From Anisakis pegreffii (lineage: Eukaryota; Nematoda; Chromadorea; Rhabditida; Anisakidae), in contig JAPYMA010000328.1 in the NCBI GenBank assembly GCA_035041965.1, positions 186,001-250,000 of the forward strand: a DNA stretch of 64,000 nucleotides, written 5' to 3'. The notes beneath the pieces were generated by a model. That model had not been told where the DNA came from. It saw only the letters and a list, made by a program, of their open reading frames with translations, and made no database searches. Made by a program: the position numbers and the translations under genes. Positions 52,601 to 64,000 of this stretch are shown here, piece after piece. The stretch's first letter is position 1. Each line of letters starts with the position of its first letter.

Positions 52601-55600
52601 GGTAATAACAGAGAGGCATAAACTCGTAATGAGTTTGATTTGCTGATTAAATAAATATAGAGATGATTGGTTTCATCATTATTTTCCAAGCAGTTCTGAT
52701 GATCAGTATCTTGTAGATGTCTGTTTTGAGTAGTGTTCAAAGAGTGATTGGATGATTTGAAGGTGATGTACGTAATGGGAATGAATCGAAACGTTCTGTG
52801 GACATCGTGGTTTCTGACTGTTTTCATAATGATGACGTTCACAATGATCTTAATGACATTGCTGCTCTGGTTAGGTCGTCTTTTACCGCTGTCATCGCCA
52901 CTCTTTGTGTTCGTTCTGTTGGAATTATTTGGTGCTGCGAGTTTGTTGATGGGGTAGGTGAAATGCGGCATTTCATTTCGTTTCTTAGTTCGTAGTTTTG
53001 GAAATATTCTTTACACTGATGTACTTTTTGCTAAAAATATACACTCTGTTGCGGCGTTGGGATCGCCATTCACATAAAAAGTAAGTGAAAATGAGTAACT
53101 CTCGCAAGGTGCGGTTGTGATGGTTGTGAGTAGTGTTCGTCGGGGAACGGGGTCCCCGTCGGGGACCCCGGCGGGGAACGCGGGGAGCGCTCCCCTCCCG
53201 CGCAATTTGCTCCCCGACATTTTCGCAGGGACCCCCTCGTCCAATTTCGCTCCCCGTCCTCCCCGACGGGGAGGACGGGGAGTGCAAACCTTCCCGAATA
53301 TCGCGAACATTTAACTGAAAATGGTGAAAGACAGCCGCAACACTTTCAATATTGTCTTGTTTTTTGTTTTGAAATGTGAGTATAAGGTGCACTTGAAAGA
53401 AAACTACTTAAAAAAGAAGAAAAATCTTTAAAAAATTGAAATTTTGTTTAAAAAATTGAGCTGAAATGCTCCCCGTCCTCCCCGTCGGGGAACACGGGGA
53501 GCGGTCATTGCCCGACGGGGTCCCCCCGCGCAATTTGCTCCCCGACTTTTTCGCGGGGACCCCCCCGTCCAATTTACTCCCCGCGTGGACCTCCCCGCGC
53601 AATTTGCTCCCCGACTTTTTCGCGGGGACCCCCCCCGTCCAATTTACTCCCCGCGGGGACCCCCCGTGCAAAAAATTGCTCCCCGACGAACACTAGTTGT
53701 GAGGTGATTCCGAATGAGCCATTTGAGAAACAACTTCAGAATTTGTTTATTCTGAAGATGGCAAATGTCAACTCGATTTAGTGAGCGAATTACTGATGGC
53801 TTTTGTAATTTCATAATAGAATCCTTCACATAATTCGCATTTTTTTTCAATGCAAATAAATTTTACACCTTCATTTTGCAGAATAATGTTATCAACACTA
53901 TACGAAAAGGCGAAACTAGCAACGGCTTGCGGTGGCATTGTATTTTTCACGAGCTGTTTGCCGTGTTTATTCATATCGATCCGCGAACAGTCACTAATGA
54001 CACTCGTTTCGTTCTGGATTAAGTTGATCTGTTCATTCAGTTCAACGTCTGCGTTCGGTATTGCAAGCAAATATCTTCTCTACTATGAAATCAATGGTAT
54101 TTGTTTGTTCTTTTACAGAGATTTACAGCAGCAGTTTTTGTTGAGGAACTCGCCTGTTATGTAGCAAAATGAATAATTGCATTTTATGATTCATTTAAAG
54201 TTTGGTTGAGTTCTGAAGAAACGTATTAGTGGAGGAAATTTGGGAATTCATCGTTTTATCGAATGATGATTTCAGGCGAAGGATGTGATTTTCATAATTT
54301 CTATATATCGCCAATCGAGGGTGAACAATTCACCGTGGCACATGTGATGCTCATGCTTGTAGTTGACTGCATTTTGTATACACTTATTGCTCTGCTCATT
54401 GATACGGTTCGGTTCGCCTATATATCTTTCAGTTGTTTATTTTATTGTTGTTTCCATCATTACTAATGTTGTCCTGTTCTCGTTATTTTAGTGGTAATGA
54501 TGTTTTCTTTTGAAGTCACTAAGGAAAATGATGAGAATTATCGAAAATAAACGTTAAAAAGCTGGATTCACTGCAGGTGTTTGGAAGTGGTAGACACACG
54601 GCGATTCGATGTAAACTGCGACTTCATGAAGCATTGGCGACATTGAAAGGCAAATTTGAGTGTTTGTATGGTGGTGAACCGTTTACATCGTCGATTTGCT
54701 CGTTCGATTCGGATTGTGAAATACAACACGACGATTGGTCAGTTATACTAATTTTCAATTATTCTGTTTTGATGCTCTCGAAAGGTTGATTTAAGTTATT
54801 TTAACTTTTCTATTGAACTTCATTCTGAGTTTACAAAATTGATGAGACGGACTAGTCTAGTGAAATGCAACATGAATAGAACTGAGTGGTTTTTTGTGTG
54901 GTTGAGTCGTATTCTTGAATGACGCCAAAGAATGGAGGAAAATTTGTGATGATCTCATTCGTTGTTACTCTTTTCTGATTTTTTTGGCTAGTTCAGGATA
55001 GAAATGGAATCGGAAAATGAAGAAGCATTTGTGGTTTTGGAAGGTATTTCGAAAAAGTATGCAAACGCCGCTCGTAAATACGCACTTCGGGATTTATCTC
55101 TTAAGCTATACAAGGTAAGTGAACGAACGTTTCGTTACAATGTGAATTTCGAAAAATCATTGAGAATTGTTTCTTCGAAAAATAAACCATCCAAAACTTT
55201 CTGCACGGAATATTCGACTTTTACTTCATCAATGAAGGTTTTTCTCACTTTTTTACTTGAACATGGAGTTGAAGCAGATCTTTAATATTAGTTAAAATGT
55301 TAATTTTCAATAACACGTGAGTGTGTGCCAGTGATTTCATACTGCATTGAAGTTTATCGTTAAATTTCGCTCGAGAATGGATTAATAGACCCGGTGGTAA
55401 TGCAGAAGTGGAACAGTGATTTCCCACGCGAATTGGTTCAGTCATAGGAAAAACCGTGTTTCGTGCCTGTTCGAAATACTTTTCTCATTTGAAGGAAGTT
55501 GTTTGATTTTATAATCGATGAAATATTTCAGAATCAGGTGACAGCGTTATTGGGTCATAACGGAGCGGGTAAGACGACTGCGATGAACATAATAACTGGA

Positions 55601-58600
55601 GTGAGTGCACCGACCAGTGGATCGGTGATTATCAACGGTCATCGTATTCAAGGACGCAAAGATGTGTTGAATCTATCGTTGGGCACTTGCCCTCAGCATA
55701 ACGTCCTCTTCAGTAATTTAACCGTTTATGAGCATTTATCATTCTACGCTAAACTGAAATCGTCCATGTCATCGAAGGTATTTATATAGTGTTTGTGCTT
55801 CTTTAAGTAACTTCGATTGATTTTCGATCAGAAGGCGTATTCATCGTGTATTTCACTGATCTGTTGAGTAACTTGTAAGTAAGTAAAATTGAGTAAATTC
55901 AGATGTATTGAAATTGTGATGGATAAGTAGTTTTGATGGGAATTTGGATGGTTAGAAGTGTTTTCGTTTAATTGAGATGAGTTCACTCGTCCACATTTGT
56001 GAATAATTAGGGAATTTGTTTGGGAATATATTTGAAAATGGACGATTCAATTCGAGGTTACATATTTTGAAGAGATTTGATTTTTTACATTGATGATACT
56101 TCGTTCAATTTTTTAATTTTTAATTTGAAAATGGAGTCTCGTTATTGATGTTGTTCAGTTATAGGATGCACAAGAAGAAGTGGAACAAATGTTAGCAGAT
56201 TTGCAATTGAGAGATAAACGTAATGAACTGGTCGATACGTTATCGGGCGGTATGAAACGACGATTATCTGTAGCGATCGCTTTTATTGGAGGTTGCATAT
56301 TTCACTACTTCTTCTTTTTTGTTCATAAACTAGCTGAATAATGATTAATAAAGTTATGAATTATTAATAAAATTACTGAAATTAATGAAGAATAAATGAA
56401 TTGATTGTTTTTTAAAAGTTTGAATAGTTAGGGTGAGAGATGGGTAATTTCAGAATCAACAATAGTAATATTGGATGAGCCAACGGCGGGTGTTGATCCG
56501 TTCGCACGTCGTGCGATATGGGAAATGATAACGAAGTGCAAGAAGGGCAGATCGATTCTGATTGCGACACATCTGATGGATGAGGCGGACATTCTTTCTG
56601 ACCGAATTGCTGTCATTTCGCATGTAAGTGGTTCGCTGAGCTGAGCTCTCTTCAGTCATTTTGAAGAGATTTGATTTTTTACATTGATGATACTTCGTTC
56701 AATTTTTTAATTTTTATTTGTTATGTTCGAATTCATGCTCTTGATTGATCCGAATCTCATTGATAGGGTCAACTTCGAGCGCTTGGTTCTCCGCTGTTCT
56801 TAAAGCAACGTCTCGGTGATGGATATTTCTTGACAGTTGTAACCGAATCAGCTTCGATCCGCTGTTGAAGGGAAATCAGATTCGGGTTCGAGCAGTTCAG
56901 TCCAAAAAAAGTCTAGTGGAATGACACAAGAGGATCATCTATTCTCCCAAAACGTGAGTGATATTTCATTCCGCACTTTTTTCGCAGTACCGAATGATTC
57001 CATGCATTCAACATGTCTGTATCATTTATGCCTGTTTTACTTCCTAGCGCTTTTCTTTCATCTGGCTTTTGGGTAACTATTTCAGCAGTTCCCTTAAAAA
57101 TATTTTAAAGGCATTTTTACAAGTTTTTTTTAAGGCATTACAATTTATTTCAAAATATTTTCAAAGTATTCCTCAAAATATGCGTTAGCATGTATTGTTG
57201 ACACTGTATATTAACGCTTTTTATGTGTAATCGCAAACAAAAGTCGTTCAATATCATCGTCGTTAATTAATTCTTGTTTTTAGTTTATCAAACATTGTTC
57301 GAAATTCGGCAAACCACCAGTGCTAATCAAAAGTTATGCCGATGAGAAGACGTATCAGTTACGTGAATGGAAGGAATGCGAGGTTTGCGATTGGTTTGGC
57401 GTAATTATTTTATAGTAAATGAGTTATGGTAGATATCGGTTTGATTTGGCATTTACTGATGCGATCGAGATAATTTCTGAAGTGATCACGTATTGTTCAG
57501 ATAATTGCGTTGTTGGAAGCGTTGGAAGACGACTCAGATGAATCGCTGCGTAAAGATCTTCAGATATCATCGTTTGGAATACGTGACACTACATTAGATG
57601 AGGTTTGTTGGCGCTAAATTTTGAGTATTGGGGATCAACCGATTCTGCAGAAGACGACACATTCATCATTCTGAATTCTTAACATGTGAAACTGAACGAA
57701 TTTGATATTTTCATTGTAAATTCAGTTAATTTTCTGTTAGCATCACTGTGTAAAATTGTTTTTTTTGGGTTGTGAATGGTTTGCAGTGTGAGATTTTTAG
57801 TTGCTGTTTTTGTAGATTTTCATGAAGATCAGCACGGCTGAACGTAGCTCGGATGTGACGTCAACGACAGACGATTGCTCGCATGATAGTTCGATGGAAG
57901 ATGGTTTGGCTGACTCAGATAGCACGTCAGTTATATAAACATTCGTATGGGAATATTATTCCTTTCAAATATCATCTGTTCAAGTCGAATCTTCTGTTTT
58001 TGATTAGTATTATTTCATTAGAAGTTCAATTTCTGTTCAATTGTCATAGCATTCCAATCTCTCAAGAAACGGATAACCAAATGAATCGCAATTTTAGTTG
58101 TTCAAAAACAGGCATCGAGCAAGTGTGCTTACAATTGCCACACGTGAAACATGTTCATCGAAGAGGCGTTACACTTTTACAACAGGTCGAGTTAATAATA
58201 ATTTTGAGATTATTGTGAATAGAATCAATGGATTATGCATTCTTTTTCTTACGAATCCATCCATTGAAGTGAGCTGTTTATCTTTATGAAAATGGATATA
58301 TCAGTTTTCGGCGTATATCAGTGGTGGCTTAGAAAAATCATTGTCATCAACAGTCAGCAGATACTGAGAATCATGTAGCATCACTGTGGCACGATAAATC
58401 TGTGAATGGAGTGAAGTGTTGCGACATATTTTTGTAGTTTTGAATTTGTTCTGTACCGCTCTTCGTGACATTATTCCGTAATAATGTGCAAAAAGTTTAG
58501 TATTTCTGGATTCTATGGAAACGTTATCGATGTGTAACGAGAAGTTGGAAAACGCGCATGTCACAGCTGCTCCTGCCCGGTATTACTACTGATCTCGTTT

Positions 58601-61600
58601 TCGTTTCTCGTCTTCTCTCATCACTCCTTACGGTTCCATATGCAAATCATGCCTCATTTGAGAAGTGGCTCGCATAATTGTTGAAAGATTCATTGAGGTG
58701 TTTGGTGCTTCTTGTTGATATATTTTTGCAAATTACAGCGATATTCGTTGCGGGTGGAATGTCGATCGCGTTACCATTAATGATCTATAACGATTCGCCA
58801 CCTCTGGAAATGTCCACCTTTCAGTTCGTCAATTTGTCAAAAGGCAATGAGACGAGTACCGTATATTATTCAAATGAAGATTTCTATGAGGTGCCGTACA
58901 ATGATTCTGTAAGTGCTTGAGTGATGCTTCTGTGCATTTCATCCACTTTCCACTTTGAAACAACTGTAATTCTCTTTGCCCATCCAAGTTTCCGAACAGA
59001 TTCATCCAGTTATCTATTGCTGTGAAATATTTCTGCGATATCAATTGTCAAATGCTCATTTCATATTGAAATGAACAAATGAATTTTTTAGATAACATCA
59101 GATTTCATCTTTGACCGTATGTTTAGAAACTTAGAAATTTGGGTTGATTTCATGTTTATGTTCAGTTTGCACAATTTTAATTGCTTGAATAGAATGGTTC
59201 ACTTCATAATTCATGTTCCATTCGGTTCACTTCATTTCATCATTTAATCTTTAATCATCATTTTGAAGTTTTATTCATTTGAAGTGTTATGTGAACACAT
59301 CGTCAATTGTCACATCTCTCTACGGTGTTCCTGGAATAGGCTCGGATTGCCTCGTCGCAAATCCAGCAGACACTTGGCTCGACGCGAATTGGCCATCCAG
59401 TCAACCGTTCCTGCACCGAATCGTAAACGCAAGCTATTTACTGGAAAACTGTCGCTGGCGACGAAATTTCGACTCAAATTTTAAGGAGAAACGTCTCTAT
59501 GAATTCATCTTACCCAATTATTTATCACCAACATCGAAAGGACCTGGTGAGTGATTATCGAAGATATTTGTATGAACGGTATTTGAACTTCGGATCGTGG
59601 ATGTGAGATTTGTTTTGTGCGGGTGGTATACTGCACGAGAATTTGACCTGAGCAGAACGGTTGTAACGGCTTTAAGATCTGTGGGTCTGAAATTTTAGCC
59701 GGTGAGCTGTAAAATACAGAGATTCAATATGTGATATTGTTTGAGGGTCGAGCTATACACCAGATTGTTGGTGTGAAAAACGTGGTGGAGCGCTATTCTG
59801 CAGTCAAGCACCCAATGAAAACCATAATTATCGTTTGTTGGTTACTGGCGATCGGCTTTACGATTTGACCGGAATACCGTTCACGGATTATATCGTCAAT
59901 ACGGCGAATGAATTTGAATTGAGGTTTGTGTTTCATTCGTTGATTTGACGATGGCGTTTTGATGATGACTTTGTGTTATATCCATGAATGCATGAAGCAG
60001 TGTGAGGAAACCGGCATATGCTGTAAAATTGTTACGTGTGTATTATTAGATGATAGTGTTAGCAGGAGGAAGATTAGTTGGTCGTGATCAGTTGATGCGA
60101 AGACTTAAAATGTCGCAATCAGTTGACTTTCAGTTTGGCCTTCGGATGCCACATACTGAGAGCGCGATAATGGTTTCATTTAGAATTGATATTGTTCGTT
60201 AATTGATGACCTGTGAATATGATGACTTGATGTTGTATATTGATTTTGAATGAAGCGATTTAAAGCATTCTATCGTTGTGATGAGAGTAGAAGTAACGTG
60301 TTGCTTGTTTGAGGTTTGGAGGGTTCAGTGTTGGATTTCAAAAGCAGAACGTTCCGATGGGTTATGGTGTGAACGCGTCGGCAAATTTACGCTTACTTGG
60401 TGTGCGACATTTATCGAAAGTAAGCAATCGCTTTACTATTGAAGTTTTTGTCGTTGGGTTATCCCTTCATCTCCCCCCTCCTTTCCCCTATCGTGAAATT
60501 GGTAAAATACGAATTATTCAACAAAATGAAAATGATGATAAAATAAGACTTTTGTTTCGATTGATATTATTATCATATTAAAGAGAAAAATGTTCAGAGT
60601 CATTTCCATTTTACGTATATAGAATGTGAGTGGTTAAGAGTGAAGTAATGCAAGTTCATTACAGGTATGGTTCAACAATAGGGCATTTCACGCGATGCCA
60701 ATATTTTTAAACGTTCATAACAATGCACTTCTGCGCGCTTCACTGAGGAATAATCCCAACTACTCGAGCGTAAATCCAGCTTCATTCGGTATAACGCTCA
60801 TAAATCATCCAATGGAAGGTTCAACTGAGGTGATATCGGTTGCTAAAATGTATGCGACAGTTGATTCTTTTCACTTCATTCAGTTATCTTTCTCAAATTT
60901 GTTGACTGGAGGAACATTCTTGTTTCAATCGATGCGCACTTGTTCTGGATGAAAGGCTGATCCGGACTGTGTCAGTTATTCCATTACACATTTCTTAAAA
61001 GAGTTTAAGAAAAGATTATTCAGTGATTTGGAAATCTGGAGGAGTTTCTAATTTTGACTATGAGTGCTGGTATAGCAAATGAAGTTGAAAACATTTTGTT
61101 CTGTGATTGCTGAAGAATAATTCTATAATGTCCGAAAAAAGTGATAACGTGATTTGTTTTTGAGAATGCAAGGAAATGATGTTTTGATCGCCGTGTTTTT
61201 GGTTGTTGGAATGTCGTTTGTGCCGGCATCGTTCATTTACTTCTTGGTTTATGAACGCTCTTCGTTATCGTTGCACATTCAGTGGATGGCCGGCTTATCA
61301 TCAACGGTCTATTGGATTGCTAATTGCACATGGGATATATTGAATTATTTCATTCCAGTTCTCGTTTGCACTTGTATCATTTGGTCAGTTGGTTCTTTCT
61401 TTAGTTCATTACGTCGTTTCGATCTAAGATTGCGTACTATCCCATTTTTGTTACGTGAATATTTAACTCCTGAATGGTTCTCATGGCGTTAGTGATGGTA
61501 CTGCTGTTTTTGTGGTATTTTCAATCGCTTGTGTAAGCTTCAAGTTTGGAAAGAGAAGAGGCGTGAGAAATATAGTTCCCATATTTACGGAATTTCAGAA

Positions 61601-64000
61601 TAAATTCTGAAATCTTGTGAATTTTATTCTGAGCGGTGAACTGAACGAAAACCTGTAACAATTTTAGGATGTTCAATATTCCGCTGTATGTCCGACTGGA
61701 GAATCTGTTGGGTGTTGTATCGTTGCTGATAATGTATGGCTTATCGACTACGCCTATCGTTTACTTAATGTCATTTTGTTTTGATGACCCTTCGAATGCG
61801 TACATTGCAATGGTTCTCTTGAATCTTTTCACTGGAATCTGCACTTGCTTCACTTCATATCTACTTGAGGTAATGTTAATTCAGTTTCGTTTTCGACAAA
61901 TAACTGCTTTTTGAGGTAGTCGTTTCAACTAAGAGGATGCATTGTTCTTAAAGAGCTGTTGGAATTAACAACTATTTTTCAGTAAGATGCATCAAAAAAG
62001 TTCTTTCATGAATGTAGAAAAATGAAGGGATATTTAAAGATGCAGTTTCGAAGGAACGCGTTGTGCACATTCGTTCTTGTTATTGACGAGTCGAAAAATC
62101 ATTGTGGTCAGTTATCATTTCAGGTTTTTGGTCTTCACAATCAATCGATCGCTTCGGCTGAAAAGGTTCTGCGACATATCTTCCTCATTTTTCCGGGTTT
62201 TTGTTTAGGACGAGGTGTACTGGATATCGCGTTGAACGATTATCGCAATCAGTACTATGAATTTCTTGGTTGGTTTTTATTCGCCTATTGATCACGGGTG
62301 ATCTTCAAAATGTTGTCAAATTGATTGGATTGCTCTAATTGATGAAAAGTTCGTATGTCTGTGTTGAGCCAGTGTTTTGCATGGTTCCAAGCTTTAATAG
62401 AAAGTTGATCGTTGAGAATGCTCGTTAATTAGACTGTATAGAGTGTACGGAATCAGATTATCGGTTAATATCAAGTAGTTCAGAAGATCGATTCATATTC
62501 CTTGAGCGTTCTCATCTTCAGTTAATTTTTGCGGAAAATTTTCATAGACTGGTTAAAACGGCGAAAACTCTGATTGAATTTAATCGGATTCGCATTTGTA
62601 GGCGAATGGTCGAACATACGTTCACCGTTCAACTGGGATTCATTGTATTTGCATATCACTGTAATGGGTGTCATCGGCATTTCTGCATTGTTGTTGACCA
62701 TTCTGATGGAATGTGCTTTGCATGCTGAGTTCGTCTTTTTTCTTGTTCATTCATTTTGTTTTATTCAATTTTCAATGGTATTTTGATGAGGCATCGAAAA
62801 GATGACCGTTTATTCACACTGACTGATAATATTATTCGATTCCAGCTCATTGGAAGAGAACGAACGTTTGCTAACAGAAACTGGCAATGAGGATACTGAT
62901 GTGAGCGCTGAACGAGTGCGTATTCTAAGTGGCGAGGCCGACGATGATGCGATACGAGTGGAGGCACTGACCAAGGTTTGTCTAGATATTCGCTTCTGTA
63001 AGTGAATATTTGATTAGTGTCAGTTCGAATTGTTCATTCGTTTGACGTCGTCAAGTAGGAGAATGTCAACTAAGGAGAGCCACAATATCCGAAGAACAAT
63101 ATCGGTAATACCTACGTGAATGCCCAGGTTTATCATAAACGTCGAATGCGAGGTGTGACCAAGAACGTGATAGCTGTCGACAGAATCTATCTGGCTGTCA
63201 AACAGGGTGAATGCTTCGGATTGTTAGGTGTGAATGGTGCTGGAAAGACGACAGTTTTTAAAATGTTGACTCGAATTATCAAGCCGACAAATGGAAGTGT
63301 TTACTCATCCAATAAGAATATGTACGCTGGGTGAGTAATTGTTTGATTTTTCGAACATTTCTTCATTCTTCGAGTTGAATATCTTGTGATGGCACAAATG
63401 ATTTGAGAAGCGCGAATAATTGATTTAGTTCAATTATTTGTTTCACATTTTTATATTAATTCATCATTGAGTGAAATAATTCCAAAGAGATGTTCTTCAG
63501 ACGACAACTTCTACAACAGATTGGCTACTGTCCTCAGTTTGATGCACTTTTTGAGGAGCTGACCGCGCGTGAACATCTCATATATTATGCACGTATCCAT
63601 GGATTCAAGACACGATCCGTCAAGAAGGTTGATCTTGATCGGTTTCTTTAAAATCATTCAGTAATCTCTGTAAAGAATGCACAGAACTCTAACTTTGTTC
63701 GCAAATGTTTAAGTGGTGTGAGTCAGTGGTTGGGTCATTATCGTCTTCGGACTCAGATTCGACTGTCAAATGATTATTATGTCCTATTCAGATGACCACA
63801 TGGTTGTTGAAGAATATAGGCTTGGAGGAGTATGCTGACATTGAAGCGAGTGCGTATAGTGGCGGTACCAAGCGTAAATTATCAGTTGCAATCGCCTTAA
63901 TTGGTGATCCGAAGGTGGGTGACGTTTATTCGGTTGATTTTTCATTAGAATTAAGAGTGTCGAAAGTGTCAGGAAGGTTTGCTTTTAGATCATTTTTCTG
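46641..64000 (+). CDS. ABCA-subfamily ABC transporter (3' end beyond window)
   Basis: A full-size ABC exporter of the ABCA1/CED-7 type, which moves lipids across membranes. The 39 exons are 46641-46706, 46965-47058, 47164-47275, 47803-48556, 48713-48736, 49090-49228, 49634-49800, 50147-50302, 50817-50996, 51124-51199, 51322-51491, 51724-51842, 52041-52155, 52763-52953, 53882-54096, 54276-54406, 54577-54737, 54997-55114, 55532-55777, 56165-56291, 56454-56623, 56767-56953, 57284-57382, 57501-57602, 57816-57925, 58112-58185, 58688-58908, 59285-59546, 59746-59923, 60314-60419, 60665-60818, 61173-61383, 61668-61869, 62124-62268, 62602-62728, 62846-62975, 63128-63330, 63501-63627, 63792-63914. They encode about 2,100 residues: N-terminal TM helix, large luminal loop, TM block 1, NBD1 ([39 protein letters not shown]), TM block 2 ([16 protein letters not shown]) and NBD2 ([19 protein letters not shown]). 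Walker B of NBD2 is off-window. Phase breaks once, in the exon at 56767. The exon 26, 31 and 32 boundaries are inferred from phase. Confidence 0.93.
49840..50645 (+). repeat. Intron segment of about 110 bp present in two neighbouring ABCA introns
   Basis: The segment near 49865-49975 reappears near 50540-50645. Shared words include AAATTTAATAATTGAT, AGAGAATTTG, CACCAAATGGGTTCCAAAC and AAAGAATCATTTTGA, with roughly one change in ten positions. The copies are direct repeats on either side of the exon 50147-50302. They suggest duplication or gene conversion between introns. Confidence 0.75.
52214..52372. repeat. TTA/ATT microsatellite in an ABCA intron
   Basis: About 160 bp of imperfect TTA repeats with interspersed CAT and GTT triplets. 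Its translation gives a hydrophobic Ile/Val run that is not a gene. It sits just upstream of a SINE-like insertion. Confidence 0.9.
52387..52656 (+). mobile_element. SINE-like retroelement, copy 2, in an ABCA intron
   Basis: 270 bp matching 22220-22494 along its length, with about 90% identity by eye. It is flanked on both sides by the perfect 11-bp direct repeat ATAGAGATGAT (52376-52386 and 52657-52667), a clear target-site duplication. It ends in an AAATAAAT tail. Here it lies sense to the host gene, about 105 bp before an exon. Confidence 0.88.
53132..53695. mobile_element. hAT-type non-autonomous DNA transposon in an ABCA intron
   Basis: The 564-bp element starts TAGTGTTCGTCGGGGA and ends TCCCCGACGAACACTA as an inverted repeat (one base is missing at the right arm's junction with the core). 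It is flanked by the perfect 8-bp duplication GTTGTGAG (53124-53131 and 53696-53703). An 8-bp duplication with ends fitting YARNG is the hAT superfamily signature. The two ends are very GC-rich, with repeated CGCGGGGACC, GCAATTTGCTCCCCGAC and CCGTCCAATTTACTCCCCG words. The centre is AT-rich. No transposase is encoded. Open frames through the GC-rich arms are repeat artefacts. Confidence 0.88.
56064..56716 (+). repeat. 58-bp near-identical segment in two ABCA introns
   Basis: The stretch from ATTTTGAAGAGATTTGATTT through ACATTGATGATACTTCGTTC to a T/A-rich end occurs at about 56064-56122 and at about 56657-56716, with essentially no differences. The two exons encoding the first signature motif and Walker B lie between the copies. 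A duplication this similar is recent or maintained by conversion. Confidence 0.85.
56836..56869 (+). other. Apparent frameshift or alternative donor in the ABCA linker
   Basis: From 56767 the frame reads [11 protein letters not shown] to [14 protein letters not shown] and then a TGA at 56866-56868. From about 56840 the +1 frame is open to the GTGAGT donor at 56954, and reads a serine-rich stretch ([13 protein letters not shown]) typical of the region after NBD1. It then joins the next exon in phase. Either a one-base change separates the two frames, or splicing uses the GTAACC donor at 56839, which would also keep phase but drop the linker. Confidence 0.6.

Noticed and set aside
53117..53696. 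Several Pro/Gly/Arg-rich open frames on both strands
   Set aside because: They are translations of the GC-rich arms of the hAT-type element and occur in all frames.

Overview
The window is eukaryotic and almost certainly from a nematode. Its genes are split into many small exons with TTTCAG-type 3' splice sites, the DNA is AT-rich, and the beta-tubulin has the nematode-type Phe200. Spacious introns and long intergenic stretches full of small transposons suggest a medium-to-large, possibly parasitic, nematode genome; the species cannot be fixed from sequence alone. Five protein-coding genes can be built exon by exon, with reading phase agreeing across almost every junction.

Layout: (1) 1701-5482 (+) is a beta-tubulin whose first coding exon (about 19 residues) lies before the window. 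(2) 7247-10044 (+) is a complete 307-residue CDK2-type cyclin-dependent kinase in seven exons. (3) 13250-16067 (+) is a complete RagC/D-type GTPase in nine exons. (4) 19027-27694 (-) is a secreted matrix metalloproteinase with pro-domain, furin site, zinc catalytic domain and four-bladed hemopexin domain; its signal-peptide exon was not found. It is convergent with the Rag gene, and facing poly(A) signals lie about 35 bp apart near 18.05-18.09 kb. (5) 46641 to beyond the right edge (+) is a full-size ABCA-subfamily lipid-type ABC transporter, 39 exons in the window, cut off within its second nucleotide-binding domain.

Between the divergent metalloproteinase and ABCA genes lie about 19 kb with no gene I can support. 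This stretch holds decayed non-LTR retrotransposon fragments, a foldback element and 16-bp minisatellites. Introns and spacers also carry a three-copy MITE family of about 150 bp, a 308-bp foldback element, a SINE-like family of about 270 bp (two copies with target-site duplications), a 564-bp hAT-type non-autonomous element with a perfect 8-bp target-site duplication, a tRNA-like sequence inside an inverted repeat, and intron segments duplicated within the ABCA gene.

The genes do not form one pathway: they cover the cytoskeleton, cell-cycle control, amino-acid sensing to TORC1, extracellular matrix turnover and membrane lipid transport. The most useful observations are an apparent frameshift or alternative donor in the ABCA linker, an intron flanked by an 8-bp direct repeat in the metalloproteinase gene, the tubulin drug-site genotype, and the well-bounded mobile elements. 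I found no prokaryotic system, CRISPR array or clearly new multi-gene system.
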